In this document: in pieces, positions 8,175 to 19,100 of the stretch | Position numbering within the stretch: position 1 is the first letter of the stretch | Layout of the letters: the number at the start of each line of letters is the position of its first letter | From: an uncultured Oscillospiraceae bacterium | GTDB taxonomy: Bacteria > Bacillota > Clostridia > Oscillospirales > Acutalibacteraceae | NCBI GenBank assembly: GCA_900539165.1 | Contig: UQAZ01000011.1 | Coordinates: 1-64,000 of the forward strand | DNA length: 64,000 nt | Reading direction: 5' to 3' | Made by a program: the position numbers and the translations under genes | Notes under the pieces: model-generated | Told to the model about the DNA's origin: nothing | Database searches by the model: none | Seen by the model: only the letters and a program-made list of their open reading frames with translations

Positions 8175-9257
8175 TTATAAAATCAGTTGAGTATAATTAA
8201 CAGTTTTATAAAGGAAAGTTCTGAATATTGTAGAATCAGCCTCATCAAAAACGCCGTCGCCGTCAAGGTCGAGCTTTGCCTTTGAAAACAGTGCAACATC
8301 AGTAGCATTAATTTTGGTATCTTTATTAAAGTCTACCACGCAAATGCCTACGTTGTCAAGCCTTATTTGATTATAATCAGCCTTTTCCGCCGAAACTGTT
8401 ATGGTAATTTCTCTGTCGATAGTGGATGAGCCACTAAATACAATCTTATATTCGCCTGCGGTAACATCAGCGAATTTATACGACCCGTCTTTTGCTGTGG
8501 TTGTCGTAGCAACTACTGCATCGCCGTTTTTAAGAGTTGCGGTAACACCTACTGCCGGTGCGGTAGAAGCCTTACCGGTAAGGTCAGACGCAACAGACAA
8601 AACACCGTTTACATTAAATTCGGTAACCACAAAGTAAGGAGACTCGTCGGCTGTCATTTTATATGTCTTATACTCGGTAGCAACACTTGTATCAAGAACA
8701 TAACAGTCATCTACGCCGTCCTTATACGATGCTTCAATGAAGCAACGCTGAGGGTCTTTTGAAAATGTGAATACATCTGCGAAGTCGCAGGATGATTTAA
8801 CTGTAACGGAAAGTGTCATCATCACAGTGCCATTTGGGTCAATTACATGCGAATCAACGACAGATGGATCATCACTTTCAGCGATTTGGAAAACAGAAAC
8901 TTCACCGTCTTGAGCTTTTTTACCGCCCAGTTTCATCGCTTTATTTTTCTCTGCATATGTAGACCTAATATAAATAGATGAAAAGCTTTCAGCGGTATAA
9001 TTTGCAGTCAACTCAACTACTGAAACAGCCTTCATTCCTGAAAGTACGACATCAACGGTATAGGTGTTATTTGCAACAAGTCTGTTGCCGTCAACAGCCT
9101 TTCCGGCAGTGTCATAGAAATTACAGGACAAATGAGGTGTTTCCGTGCCGAGGGTACCTGCCTCGGCATTTGCACTCATTGGGAGTGCTAACATTGAGAT
9201 TATCAAAATTAAACAAACGAATGGGGTAGTTAAGAACCTTTTAATTATGTTTTTCAT
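8175..9257 (-). CDS. secreted dockerin-bearing protein with cohesin-like domain
   Basis: 360 residues: signal peptide (to about 32), a cohesin-like beta-sandwich at about 40-215 (TYTVDVVLSGMKAVSVVELT), a carboxypeptidase-regulatory-like beta domain near 230-290 (KDGSYKFADVTAGEYKIVFS), and a C-terminal type I dockerin near 305-355. The dockerin has two calcium-binding loops, DFNKDTKINATD and DLDGDGVFDEAD. The protein could bind a cohesin on another protein and so take part in surface assembly. The start is preceded only by a G-run (TTTGGGGG). A perfect 8-bp hairpin lies upstream in the gap after the 2019-residue gene. Confidence 0.75.
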   Translation of the reverse strand: MKNIIKRFLTTPFVCLILIISMLALPMSANAEAGTLGTETPHLSCNFYDTAGKAVDGNRLVANNTYTVDVVLSGMKAVSVVELTANYTAESFSSIYIRSTYAEKNKAMKLGGKKAQDGEVSVFQIAESDDPSVVDSHVIDPNGTVMMTLSVTVKSSCDFADVFTFSKDPQRCFIEASYKDGVDDCYVLDTSVATEYKTYKMTADESPYFVVTEFNVNGVLSVASDLTGKASTAPAVGVTATLKNGDAVVATTTTAKDGSYKFADVTAGEYKIVFSGSSTIDREITITVSAEKADYNQIRLDNVGICVVDFNKDTKINATDVALFSKAKLDLDGDGVFDEADSTIFRTFLYKTVNYTQLIL

Positions 9258-9283
9258 TGAAAAACCCCCAAAGTTCTTTTATA

Positions 9284-9317
9284 TCGGCTCCCCGAGGGTA
9301 CTCCGACGAGGAGCCGA
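9284..9317 (-). repeat. inverted repeat in the leader of the dockerin gene
   Basis: TCGGCTCC and GGAGCCGA form a perfect 8-bp stem around an 18-nt loop, in the 157-nt gap between the 2019-residue gene and the dockerin gene. There is no T-run immediately after it, so it may be an mRNA-stabilising or partial processing structure rather than a terminator. Confidence 0.55.
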
Positions 9318-9414
9318 GGACACTAAACCGTAAAGATTTAGCAGAAAATTTAATTAGGTAATTAATCTAAAAGATTATATATTATATATACTCTATATAA
9401 TCAACAATTATTAC

Positions 9415-12400
9415 TTAAAGAGTAGCGTTGTAATTAACGCCTGTCTTCAAGAGGCTCTTGAACTGTTCGTTAGTCAAGCCCTTAACGCCCTTCTTTGCTG
9501 TGAGAGCAGCATCGACAGCGTCAATCTTGCCATTGCCGTTGTAATCAACAGCAACTACGCCAACATTAAGGCCTTCAACCGTATCTGAGTAAGTAAGAGT
9601 TCTTGTAACAACACCGTCGCCCTTGAACTCAACCTTAGCTTCCTTACCGACAGCAACCTTAGCAGTAAATTTACCGTCGTTTGCTGTTGTTGCAGCCTTC
9701 TTACCGTTTACATATACATCAACATTTGAAAGAGCTGTTGTTCCAACAGTACCTGTGCCGTCGATTGCCTCGTATACAGTACCGGATACTGTGTACCAAA
9801 GCTCATTATCAGCAAGTGTAAGTGCGTTTTCAGCAATTACAAGATCTTTCTTAGCGACATATGTATTCATATAGTTGCCGTCCTTAGCTTCCTTAGCAAG
9901 GTTAGCTGCCTTAGCAAGACAATATACAAACTCGTTCCAAGATTTCTCTGAGAACTTATCTGCACCTTTGTTTACAAGAACGCCGTTTTCAAGCGCACCC
10001 TTTTCAGGCTTAGCTGCACCGTTAAGCTTAACAGTAGCAGTTCTTGCAGTATCATCAATAGCTGTAACTTCAATCTGAGCCTTTTCAACACCTGTGAGAT
10101 GCTTTAATTCAGCCTCAAGCTTGTTACCGTCATACTTACGGTCTGTTACATATCCCTTGTACTTTTTATACAAACGATTTGCTTCTTTAAGCTCTAATGA
10201 TGATGCTGTTGTTGTGTAAGTATTATTGCCGGCTTCATCAGTACTTGTTACAATAGCAAGCTTTTCGCCCTGTTTAGCAATCTGTACCATCTTCTCATAA
10301 GCTGCTACATCTGCATAGTCTTCGCTGTACTTGCCTGCACGGTCTTTAATGATACCGTCAACAATCATATCGTTAAGGAGAGAAGTATCTACATTCTTCT
10401 TAGCGTACTCTACATAGTACTTGAGGTTATCCTCAAGCTGTGCGTAGAGACCACGGTTCTCTTCCTTTGTTGCCTTTACATTTGGCTTTGTGATAGTCTC
10501 AATTTGTGCATAGGTGTATGCCCAATTTTCGTTTTCATTAGCTTTCTTACCCTTTGCGGTGTAGTAGCTATGAAGTGTCTTATTATAATAATTCTTCTTT
10601 TGAATTGCACCTGTTACGGCATCCTTAACCTCATAGGTGTCCTCAACATCGGTTACACCGTAGTATGGATAAGCATATGTTGTAGTATCCCAGTCATACT
10701 TGTATGCAAGATCATTTGCATAGTAGTATGTACCGTTCTGCTTAACAACTTCTGCGCCAACCATATCCTTACCGTTCTTTACATCATTGTCTGTCAATTC
10801 CTCATTTGAGTAAACCGGAATTGTGCAATCCTCATCGATGTAGAAGTAATCGCCCTTCTGGTGAGCACCGATTTCCTTAGGAACGCTGGTAGCCGGCTTG
10901 TAAGCCTTATCACCTGAGGAAGCGGTAATCTTTTGTGTCTTAGCGGAAACGATTGTTTTTGATACGAAGCTGCCTGCTGTTTTCTTTGTTACAGGAGTAG
11001 AAACGCCTGCAAGAGCTACCTGGAACGCAGTCTGAAGCTTTCCGTAAGGATCATTGCTTCCGTCTTTCTTATAGTCTGTCTCCTGATATGGAGCCATTTC
11101 ATTAGAATATCTCTGATATGCCTTCATAAGTGTATCTGCACCACTGTTATCAGCGATAATCACATGAGTTTCACCAAGCTTGCTGATTGTGCCTGCGTCG
11201 TTATATGCATAAAGCTGCATATCATATTCGCCCGGCTCAATAGAGGTGTTATCCTTATAGGACAACCATGTCGGTGCTTCTGTTGTCTTTTCAAGGTTAC
11301 CAACGAAGTTAATGTTCTTTGTTGGTGTAGCTGCAGTTGCACAGCCTGAGGTTACGATCTTATAATCGAATACGGTATTCTCATACGAGCCGTCCTCGTT
11401 CTGTGTGATTTCTGCTGCAAGTCCAGACTTAACAACATCTGCATGGCTAAGAGCAATGTGAGGATATGTAGAAACAGGAACATTGAATTCTGTTGGTTCA
11501 CCTGTTTTCTCATCCCATTTTTTAACATAGTTATTTGCCTTAAAGATTTGATAAAGCTCAGCCTTTGTGTATCCCTTACGAGCATAAATGCCGTCAGCGA
11601 TACGGTAAGCCTCACCGTACTGTCTTTCCTGACCTTCAACCTGATAGTCATACTTTTCAAGGTTGAGGAGATCACCGGTCTTTGAATCTGTTACAACGAT
11701 AGCATTTGGATAATTCTTCTTGTTTGGATCAGGAATAGCGGCATACATACCCTTTACCTTTTCTGCGCCAAGAATACCAAGTCTGCTTGCCTGCTGTGGC
11801 TTTGTGTTAGAGAATACAATGTTTTTATTAAACTTAACTGTACCAAATATCCTATTTGATGAAGTGTTTGTATCCTTAGATGTATATGACGAAACTGCTG
11901 TTGCGCCTTCAAGACCGTCAAACCAGCTGCTCTCTGTTGAAAGAGTGAAGTAGGTTTTAGCTTCCTGATTTTCGTAAACACGCTGCTTTGTCTTATTGGT
12001 GTTATCACCAAGATATACATCATAAACAGTTGTAATAGTAGCTGTTGCACTACCACCCTGTGGAGCCTTACCCTTAAGACCAAGCTTAAGTGACTTCTCA
12101 GGAGCGATAACTGTATCTGCCGGAAGAGAGTCAACGACAACTCCGAGATTACCGCTGGCTACGCAGCTCTTAACCTTGATGAAGTATCTGTCGTCTCTCT
12201 GGATTGTTCCGTTTGCATCCTTGTAGAATCTGTTAAGACCTACCGCATTGTTATTAATAGTTACATATGTATCCTTAATATCAGAAGATGAGGATACGTT
12301 AGATCTTGTAGGATCGTTTACAGAAACGGTTGCAGCGTTAAATTTGTGTTCGCCAAGCTGAGGAAGGAATCCGTCAACGAGAGAGGCAACTGCCTGAACA

Positions 12401-15400
12401 GCGAACATTGCACCCTGCCATGTTCCGTTACCTACATTTGTTTTAGCAGTACCTGTAAGTTCAGAATTACCGCCAAGGAATGCATAAAGGTCAGCAATGA
12501 AGATACCGAGAACACCGTTCTCCTGATTCATGTTGTCACTGCTTGTACCCTTCCATTTTGCAATATACTCTGTCTTAACAAGACTGTCGAAAGGAGTCTG
12601 AGTATTATTCATATCAGCAGTTGTAGGAAGAACCTTTGAATAATATTGACCGTTTGCTCTCTTACCGAAGATGCTGTTTACGAGTGAGCAAAGAACATCG
12701 TCATAAACGAGTGTATCAACGCTCTTGTTCATAATAGGCTCAGAAGAGAAGCAAGTGAGAACCTGCCACAAAATTGTGGAGATACCCTGAAGGCCTGTAT
12801 CGCCTTCATGAACAGCACCGATGTTAAACAATGACTCAACTACTCTCTTGTAAACAAGCTTGTATGAATCGAGTTTACCCATCTCTCTGCCCAATGCGTT
12901 ATTGGTTGTGACACCTGCATCGTATGTTCCGTTAAAGAGTACGCTGAGTACAGGCCAAAGAGTGTTTGCAATAGCGTCAATGTTCTGCCAAAGAGTATTG
13001 GACTTCTTAACTGCGCATTCACCGCTTCCGTCAGTAGCAACTACACCGAGAAGTGATGCAACAGCCTTTGCCTTTGTCTTGCTGGTTGTTGGGTTCCAGT
13101 AAGGCTCGTCATACTCATCAGTTGAAGCATAGTAGCAAACAACAGAGTTAAGAATTTCGAACAATGTAGTCTTATCTGTTGCAGGATTAGACTTATAAAC
13201 ATCCCAAACATTACCATCCTTATCACGGCAAGGAACAATAGAGTTCAAAAGATAACCTACTGCGTCACGAGCCATCGGAAGGATAACATCTGTGTAAAGA
13301 TCCTTAGAATTATCACCGTTCAAATCAACTGTTGCCTCAAGCTTGCCTGAGGTTGTTACGAACTGGTCGTAGTTCTTATCAGGAAGAACATTTGAAAGAT
13401 ACTCATTAAGAGCGAGATAAGCAATGCCCTCTGCATCCTCTGCTCTATCCCAAGCGTCATTATGGATTGCTCTTGTAGCAACGATAATGTTGAGAGTAGA
13501 AACTGCGAGAGGAATCATAGCCTCTTCAAAGTTAGTTTCTGTAAGGTTGTTTGATGAAATCTTATCAGTGATACCATTCTTATTGTAGAAGCCGTTAAGA
13601 ATGTTTTCATCAGTTGCGTTCAAAGCGTATTCAAACAACTTGCAAGCATTTGATACAAGTGTCTGTGCAATAACCTTGACATCCTTTGAACCGTTTGTAA
13701 GGGTCATTTCAGGAAGCGGAAGGTCTGTTCCGTCGCTGAGACAAGTTTTAGCTGAGTTAGGGAAGAAGTCCTTAACTGCCGCAGCAAGAAGGTCGTTACC
13801 TGCGAAGAGGATGTTCTCATACTTTCTGCCCTGCTTGCCGATGTTTGCAATATACTCTTCAATGAAGTTAGTAATATTTGTTGCACCGGTCTGCATGAGG
13901 TAGAGGTTGATAGGACCTGTCTGCATATTGAATACTTTATCTGCGAGTGGGCTGTAACGAAGCTTACCAAAGAGAATGCTCTCCTTGCTTCCAAGCTCTG
14001 TGTAATAGCCGTTGCTCTTGTCGAGGTCTCTCCAGTTATACTGTGGGTCCTCTACAACAGCTCTGTCATACTCAAGAGAAGCTCTAACTTTTTTCTTAAG
14101 TTCATCAGGGGTTGCGCATTTCTGTGCAGCGTACTGAGACTCACAATATTTATTGAACTTTTCCTGTGTATAGTTGTTTTCCCAATTTGTCTTGTCTACT
14201 AATTTATTCTCAACAAGCCAGTAGTAGTATACATTATCAAAGTTTCCGCCGTGGCCCTCGTACCAATCCATATCGTTATTAACACGCATTGTTGCAAGAG
14301 TCGGCTTGAGTGTTGAATGCCAAGCAAGCTTTAATGCCTGGTCAAGAAGCTGGTAGATAGTGCTCTTATTGCTGATGTCGAGCTTATCGTCACCATATCT
14401 GAATATGTAAATCCAGCCCTTACCCTTATCATATCTGAGGTTAGGGTCATAGCCGAGAGCCGTAGAAGCCTCAGCGATAGTATCGTCGTTTTCAGGCTTG
14501 TTGTTAGCGTCAAGCCAAGCCTTAATCTTCTTATAACGAGATACAGACGAATCTGTTACGGCAAATGTACCGTCCTCCTGCTTCTCGAGAGCATAAGTCA
14601 TTTCTACCGAAATTTTATTAATGAACTCGTTAGCAAGCTTATCGAAAAGCTGTACGTCGTAGTTCCATTCTTTAGCTGTTACAGAAGTATCGTCCTTATA
14701 TTTAGGATCGCCGAGAAACTTCTTAAAGCTCTTGATTTCTTCTTCTGTAAACCAGTTTGTATTTTCAAAAATAATGTTTGCAACAAGGTTGTAAACAAGA
14801 TTTGACTGATAACCGCTCCACATGCCGAGGAGATTACCGATAAGTCCGTATACATCAACGGCACTCTTTACGATACCGAGATCAAGCTCACCCTTGAGGA
14901 ACTTACCGATTACGTTATTATTCTTGTTGCCACCTGCATTGAGATCGTTTGTGTTGTAATAGATTGCCTGTGCCAAAGCCATTACGATGTCCTTAGCATT
15001 CATCACTGAACGGAACGATCTGTTACACTTAGAGATAACTCCGTCACCCTTATCGGTTGACTTAAGAGCGTCTGATGATATTGGATAAAGGTTAATCTTA
15101 CTAACATCGCCGCCAACAAGACCCTTGTAGTTTTCGAGAATGTTACGAATCTGAGTACACAGGTCGAGAACACCGTCAACGCTGTCAAGGTAACCGTTAA
15201 TACTAATCTTAACAACTACATAGTCAAGGTTTACTTGGATTGGTGCGATATTTGCCTTTTGGAGAACATCATCAACATAGTCTAAAAGTGCTTCACAAGT
15301 TTGTTCATCTGTTGTTTCAGCCCATGCCATAAAGTTAGCGGCAAGATTGGCGTCGTGTGAGTCATCTGTTGACTTAGCGAAAACAGTAAGCACACCTGTA

Positions 15401-15474
15401 AATGATGAAGCGAGCATCATTACAGAAAGAACAATTGCAATTACTTTGCGTGCAAAAGTTTTAGATTTTTTCAC
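9415..15474 (-). CDS. giant secreted protein (2019 residues) with C-terminal dockerin-like half-repeat
   Basis: Starts at a GTG (15474) with GGAGG 11 nt upstream; the N-terminus is a signal peptide (MKKSKTFARKVIAIVLSVMM, through VFAKS). The first 900 residues are mostly helical and resemble the opening of the 2525-residue protein in composition and in phrases such as IYYNTNDL. The middle and C-terminal parts are more beta-rich, with many Tyr/Lys/Asp. Near residue 1900 a regulatory-like beta domain (SNVDVYVNGKKAATTANDGK) precedes one EF-hand-like loop, DYNGNGKIDAVDA; the second dockerin loop is missing. No enzyme motif is recognised. It is the first gene of a three-gene secreted operon and is preceded by a structured leader. 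Confidence 0.7.
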   Translation of the reverse strand: MKKSKTFARKVIAIVLSVMMLASSFTGVLTVFAKSTDDSHDANLAANFMAWAETTDEQTCEALLDYVDDVLQKANIAPIQVNLDYVVVKISINGYLDSVDGVLDLCTQIRNILENYKGLVGGDVSKINLYPISSDALKSTDKGDGVISKCNRSFRSVMNAKDIVMALAQAIYYNTNDLNAGGNKNNNVIGKFLKGELDLGIVKSAVDVYGLIGNLLGMWSGYQSNLVYNLVANIIFENTNWFTEEEIKSFKKFLGDPKYKDDTSVTAKEWNYDVQLFDKLANEFINKISVEMTYALEKQEDGTFAVTDSSVSRYKKIKAWLDANNKPENDDTIAEASTALGYDPNLRYDKGKGWIYIFRYGDDKLDISNKSTIYQLLDQALKLAWHSTLKPTLATMRVNNDMDWYEGHGGNFDNVYYYWLVENKLVDKTNWENNYTQEKFNKYCESQYAAQKCATPDELKKKVRASLEYDRAVVEDPQYNWRDLDKSNGYYTELGSKESILFGKLRYSPLADKVFNMQTGPINLYLMQTGATNITNFIEEYIANIGKQGRKYENILFAGNDLLAAAVKDFFPNSAKTCLSDGTDLPLPEMTLTNGSKDVKVIAQTLVSNACKLFEYALNATDENILNGFYNKNGITDKISSNNLTETNFEEAMIPLAVSTLNIIVATRAIHNDAWDRAEDAEGIAYLALNEYLSNVLPDKNYDQFVTTSGKLEATVDLNGDNSKDLYTDVILPMARDAVGYLLNSIVPCRDKDGNVWDVYKSNPATDKTTLFEILNSVVCYYASTDEYDEPYWNPTTSKTKAKAVASLLGVVATDGSGECAVKKSNTLWQNIDAIANTLWPVLSVLFNGTYDAGVTTNNALGREMGKLDSYKLVYKRVVESLFNIGAVHEGDTGLQGISTILWQVLTCFSSEPIMNKSVDTLVYDDVLCSLVNSIFGKRANGQYYSKVLPTTADMNNTQTPFDSLVKTEYIAKWKGTSSDNMNQENGVLGIFIADLYAFLGGNSELTGTAKTNVGNGTWQGAMFAVQAVASLVDGFLPQLGEHKFNAATVSVNDPTRSNVSSSSDIKDTYVTINNNAVGLNRFYKDANGTIQRDDRYFIKVKSCVASGNLGVVVDSLPADTVIAPEKSLKLGLKGKAPQGGSATATITTVYDVYLGDNTNKTKQRVYENQEAKTYFTLSTESSWFDGLEGATAVSSYTSKDTNTSSNRIFGTVKFNKNIVFSNTKPQQASRLGILGAEKVKGMYAAIPDPNKKNYPNAIVVTDSKTGDLLNLEKYDYQVEGQERQYGEAYRIADGIYARKGYTKAELYQIFKANNYVKKWDEKTGEPTEFNVPVSTYPHIALSHADVVKSGLAAEITQNEDGSYENTVFDYKIVTSGCATAATPTKNINFVGNLEKTTEAPTWLSYKDNTSIEPGEYDMQLYAYNDAGTISKLGETHVIIADNSGADTLMKAYQRYSNEMAPYQETDYKKDGSNDPYGKLQTAFQVALAGVSTPVTKKTAGSFVSKTIVSAKTQKITASSGDKAYKPATSVPKEIGAHQKGDYFYIDEDCTIPVYSNEELTDNDVKNGKDMVGAEVVKQNGTYYYANDLAYKYDWDTTTYAYPYYGVTDVEDTYEVKDAVTGAIQKKNYYNKTLHSYYTAKGKKANENENWAYTYAQIETITKPNVKATKEENRGLYAQLEDNLKYYVEYAKKNVDTSLLNDMIVDGIIKDRAGKYSEDYADVAAYEKMVQIAKQGEKLAIVTSTDEAGNNTYTTTASSLELKEANRLYKKYKGYVTDRKYDGNKLEAELKHLTGVEKAQIEVTAIDDTARTATVKLNGAAKPEKGALENGVLVNKGADKFSEKSWNEFVYCLAKAANLAKEAKDGNYMNTYVAKKDLVIAENALTLADNELWYTVSGTVYEAIDGTGTVGTTALSNVDVYVNGKKAATTANDGKFTAKVAVGKEAKVEFKGDGVVTRTLTYSDTVEGLNVGVVAVDYNGNGKIDAVDAALTAKKGVKGLTNEQFKSLLKTGVNYNATL

Positions 15475-15481
15475 TTCTTAA

Positions 15482-15630
15482 ATTTCCTCCATAAATGATT
15501 ACGATAGTATGTCCGCCGATCATCCGTCTGTCGCCTTCTCTGACCAAGCCGTAATTCTTCACGACAGAAAGAGGGGTACCCAGCCCGACAGGATAATAAT
15601 TCGTTACAACGGGATACTTCACGCACTATC
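15482..15630 (-). ncRNA. putative structured 5' leader (possible cis-regulatory RNA)
   Basis: On the minus strand a TTGACA box (15659-15654) is followed by possible -10 boxes TATGAT or TTAAAT, then about 150 nt that fold well: closing arms GATAGT (15630-15625) and ACTATC (about 15512-15507), an inner CCCG/CGGG pair, a CTGTCG/CGACAG hairpin, and GGGTACCC. The region is GC-richer than its surroundings and ends just before the GGAGG of the 2019-residue gene. I compared it by memory with c-di-GMP, c-di-AMP, cobalamin, lysine and Mg2+ riboswitch consensus features and found no match. Confidence 0.5.
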
Positions 15631-16040
15631 ATTTAATCATATTATTACTAAAATGTCAAGATTTTATATTAAATATTAACAATATATAAAACTTATTTAC
15701 ATTATATGTATGCAGTTTTAATAAAGGCGGTTTGGTCGCTCAAATTGTTTCCGAAACTTTAACTAAACGTGAACATATTTTTAACAAAAAGGCGTTGATT
15801 TTTTGTCACAGAGGGTGTGTCATTAAGTTAAAGTTAACAATTTGTTCAAAAAGATTTTACAATTAGGCAACTATTTTTTATACATTTAACGGATTATGTC
15901 TAATTTTTTCATTAATTTTTGCACTCAAAATATAGGCATTTTTTAGCATTTTTCAACCCAAAACCACAATATTTTGATTGTAAAAAACCACAATTCGCAT
16001 ATATAATGTAATTTAATATCGTTAATATATTAAAAAAATA

Positions 16041-16069
16041 TTGACAATATTAAATTATTTTGATATAAA
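16041..16069 (+). promoter_or_regulatory. sigma-A-type promoter for the 2525-residue protein gene
   Basis: TTGACA (16041-16046), 17-nt spacer, TATAAA (16064-16069). Expected transcription start near 16076, leaving a leader of about 120 nt. Confidence 0.65.
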
Positions 16070-16197
16070 TAATTTGTACTTTGTTCTTTTGTGGGACAAA
16101 TGCGCCCAAAAATTAAATATTTTCTTAGGCGTAAATCTTATCCCGCAGCTCGACAGGACCAAGTCCTGTTAATCATTAAAGAAAAGGAGAGATGATT

Positions 16198-19100
16198 ATG
16201 AAAAGAACGAGCAAAAAATTACTCAGCTTCATTTTGGCTGCAGTAATGGTTGTTTCATCTTGCTCGGTTGGATTCACAGCTTTTGCTGCCGACAACAGCA
16301 GTGAGTCTACCGGCTATTGGAACAACAACACCGATGCAGTAGGTGCATACGGTGCCATCAAAGACCTCATCGACCAATTAGTTCCGACTATCCTCGGAAT
16401 CGAAGTTGAAGGCGAAGAGGGCAAAAAGCAAACTATCGGCGCACTTCTCGGATTAACAAACGAGGAAATCAAAAGTGCCAACCTCCAGAAGGTTATTGCA
16501 AAGGCAAGCCCTAAGCTTTTAACTCTTCTCGGAAAATCAACAGTCGATGACGAATCCAAAAAGAAGTTTTTGGTAAATCATTCCGACAAAACAAAAATCT
16601 CAACCTGGAACGACAAGTATCTCAAATACTTCTCTTATCTTGACGGTACAGGCAAGCAGGATTTGACATTCTACGATTTATACAAGTTCTGCGAGAACAA
16701 TAAGAACAGCAGTGACGAAGGTCTTGCTAAATACTGCAATGACACTCTTGTTCAGCTCGACACCCTTCTCGGTATCTGCGTATCCGCTGAAAACGCTCAT
16801 GATTCGGCATTGAATGCTCAGACTGCAGCATACCAGGCGTTATTGAATGCAGAGGGCGGACCGGAATGGGAACGTACATATCCTGTATCCGACGCAATCA
16901 AAGAGGGTCAAAGCCCTGAGCAAATCGGCAAAATCAAGGTATCCGTAGGCGAAGACTATGCAGGAAATCCTTATTACTATGAGGACGAGGAAAAAGGCAC
17001 TTGCATTAAGGACCTTAAAGACAAGAACCTTATAGACGGTAAAGATTCTGCAAACGCATTCTTTGAATCACTCGGCGACAGCACAAAAGTTGCTAACCCG
17101 GCTGAAGCATTGTGTTCTTTCTTCTCTACATTCACCTCACTCATCTATAACAATTACGACTTAGGTGAAGACGGACGCTCAGTTTCATTCGGCAATGCAC
17201 TTATTTACCTTATGCAGGCTGAAAAGGGCGGAAAGCCAATCACCACAAAGATGCTTGACGGAAGTGTTGAGAACATCACACTTGCAAATTACAACACCGT
17301 TCTCGGCTCAAGACTCGCTGCATACGCTCCTGACGATGCAGACAGAGACAAGAAGAAGAGCTACTACTTCTCAAAGATGATTTATGACTGTCTCTTTGAC
17401 GCAGCAGGAGAAGTTGACTACTCAATCGACGGCGATATGTATATTTGGGGTCACTACGCATCAACCTCATTTGAGGCTATCAACGTAGCAAACCTTGCCA
17501 TTGCTTCTGAATACGGCTCTGTCGAAGCAGCTCAAAAGGCTGTTGACGATATGAAATTCAAAGATGACGACCTTGCAGAGCTTAGCGCTCAGGCTGTGGA
17601 CGGTAGATTTGAAATTCTCTACGCTTACATCAACAGCGAAAACTGTAAGCTTAACGACAAAAAGAAAGCTTATCTCAACTGGCTTTATAACTCAGACATA
17701 AACCACAACGAGTTCTCGCTCTTTAACAACGCACTCAGCGAAGGCGTTACAAGTGCATGGAACTATAAGCCGTTGAACAGCTCAACACTTCAGGCAATGA
17801 CCGCAGCAAGAAACGGTGGCACAATCGGCAGTCTTATCAAGACATACAATGACACCTGCTCCGGTTTCCTTACCACAAGTGTAATTAACTCAAACAGACC
17901 AATCCTTAATGCAAACTATGCATCAAATGCTATTTTCGACTACACAGAAATCAACAAGTACGAAAATGTTATCAAGCCAAGCATTAAGGGAATCGAATAC
18001 AAATATTCAAATTATCCTGTTCCTGACCAGTACATTGTAGATGTTGTAAATACTAAGATTGATGACCTCCTTGCTCAGTTCCTTTTGGAGGACAAAAGCA
18101 ATCAGGCTGCTATCGGCAACCTTGTTGCTCCGATTATCAATGACCTTCTTGAGTCAAAGATTACTCTTTACACAAAGGACGGCAAAGGCGTTCTCAACAA
18201 CCTTTGGAAACAGCTTTACGAAAAGCCGGTTGAAACAATCTTCAACCTCATCCCTGTAATTACAGTTGTTGTTGACGAAGTAGTTCTTCCAATCGTTCTT
18301 TCAAGCAAAAAAGACGCTAAGTACAGCGCACTTGACTTCCTTCCAAAGAACCTCGGTTGGTTCCTCTATGATAATAACAAGATTATTAACAGCAACGATA
18401 ATCTTAAGGTCGGTATGACAGGCTTCAGCTTTGACCTGAACACAATTCTTCCTGCTGTTTTGACATTACTTGACAAAAACGGCGGATATGACAAAGCACA
18501 CGAGCTTGTTCCTACATACGGCGAATGGGCAAGTGACAACAAGATCACACTCAAAGAAGATGCCGAAACTCAAAAGCCTGTTGCTTCTGATTTCAATCCA
18601 TCTGTTCTTATGCTCACAGGCGTTTACGCAGCAGATAAGTGGCTCACAAAACTTAACCTTTCACAGGTTCTCGATGACATCGACAAGAATGCTGCCGCTG
18701 ACAAGAAGCTTGATCCAAACCTCAAGGCAGGTATCAAAGAATTAGTCTTTGGCATTATTCCTCTTGCACTTGAAGCAACAAACGAAACAATCGAAAAGAC
18801 CAAGGATATTTACAGATACACTAAGGAAGGCAAGGTAGATCCTGATAAAAGAATCATCCAAAGAGGACTTAACAACATCAGCGTTTCACTTCCGTATCTC
18901 TTTGATTCACTCGGTAAGAAGATTTTAACTAAGGCTAACGCTTCATCTGATTGGACTGCAGTTTATGAAGGCAAGAACGGCAAGGACGGCAAGCTTGGCA
19001 CAGTTAAAAAGACATTCAACTCAACCGATAAGGTTGAACAGGTTGTAAACAACGGCGTTCAAACTCTCAAGAGCTATGCAGAGAACCCGAATCCTGCCGG

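Larger units (their letters stand above)
15475..16197. other. 723-bp divergent intergenic region between the two giant genes
   Basis: Strongly AT-rich, with no convincing gene. The left 160 bp form the structured leader of the minus-strand gene. The right part holds a promoter for the plus-strand gene and a leader with the hairpin ACAGGAC-CAA-GTCCTGT at about 16154-16170. Between them (about 15660-16040) only AT-rich DNA with several near-consensus -10 boxes is seen. Confidence 0.7.

Noticed and set aside
15482..15630. Leader considered as a c-di-GMP or c-di-AMP riboswitch
   Set aside because: The invariant core sequences of those classes, as I remember them, are not in the right order on either strand; only short matches such as CCCGACAG occur.
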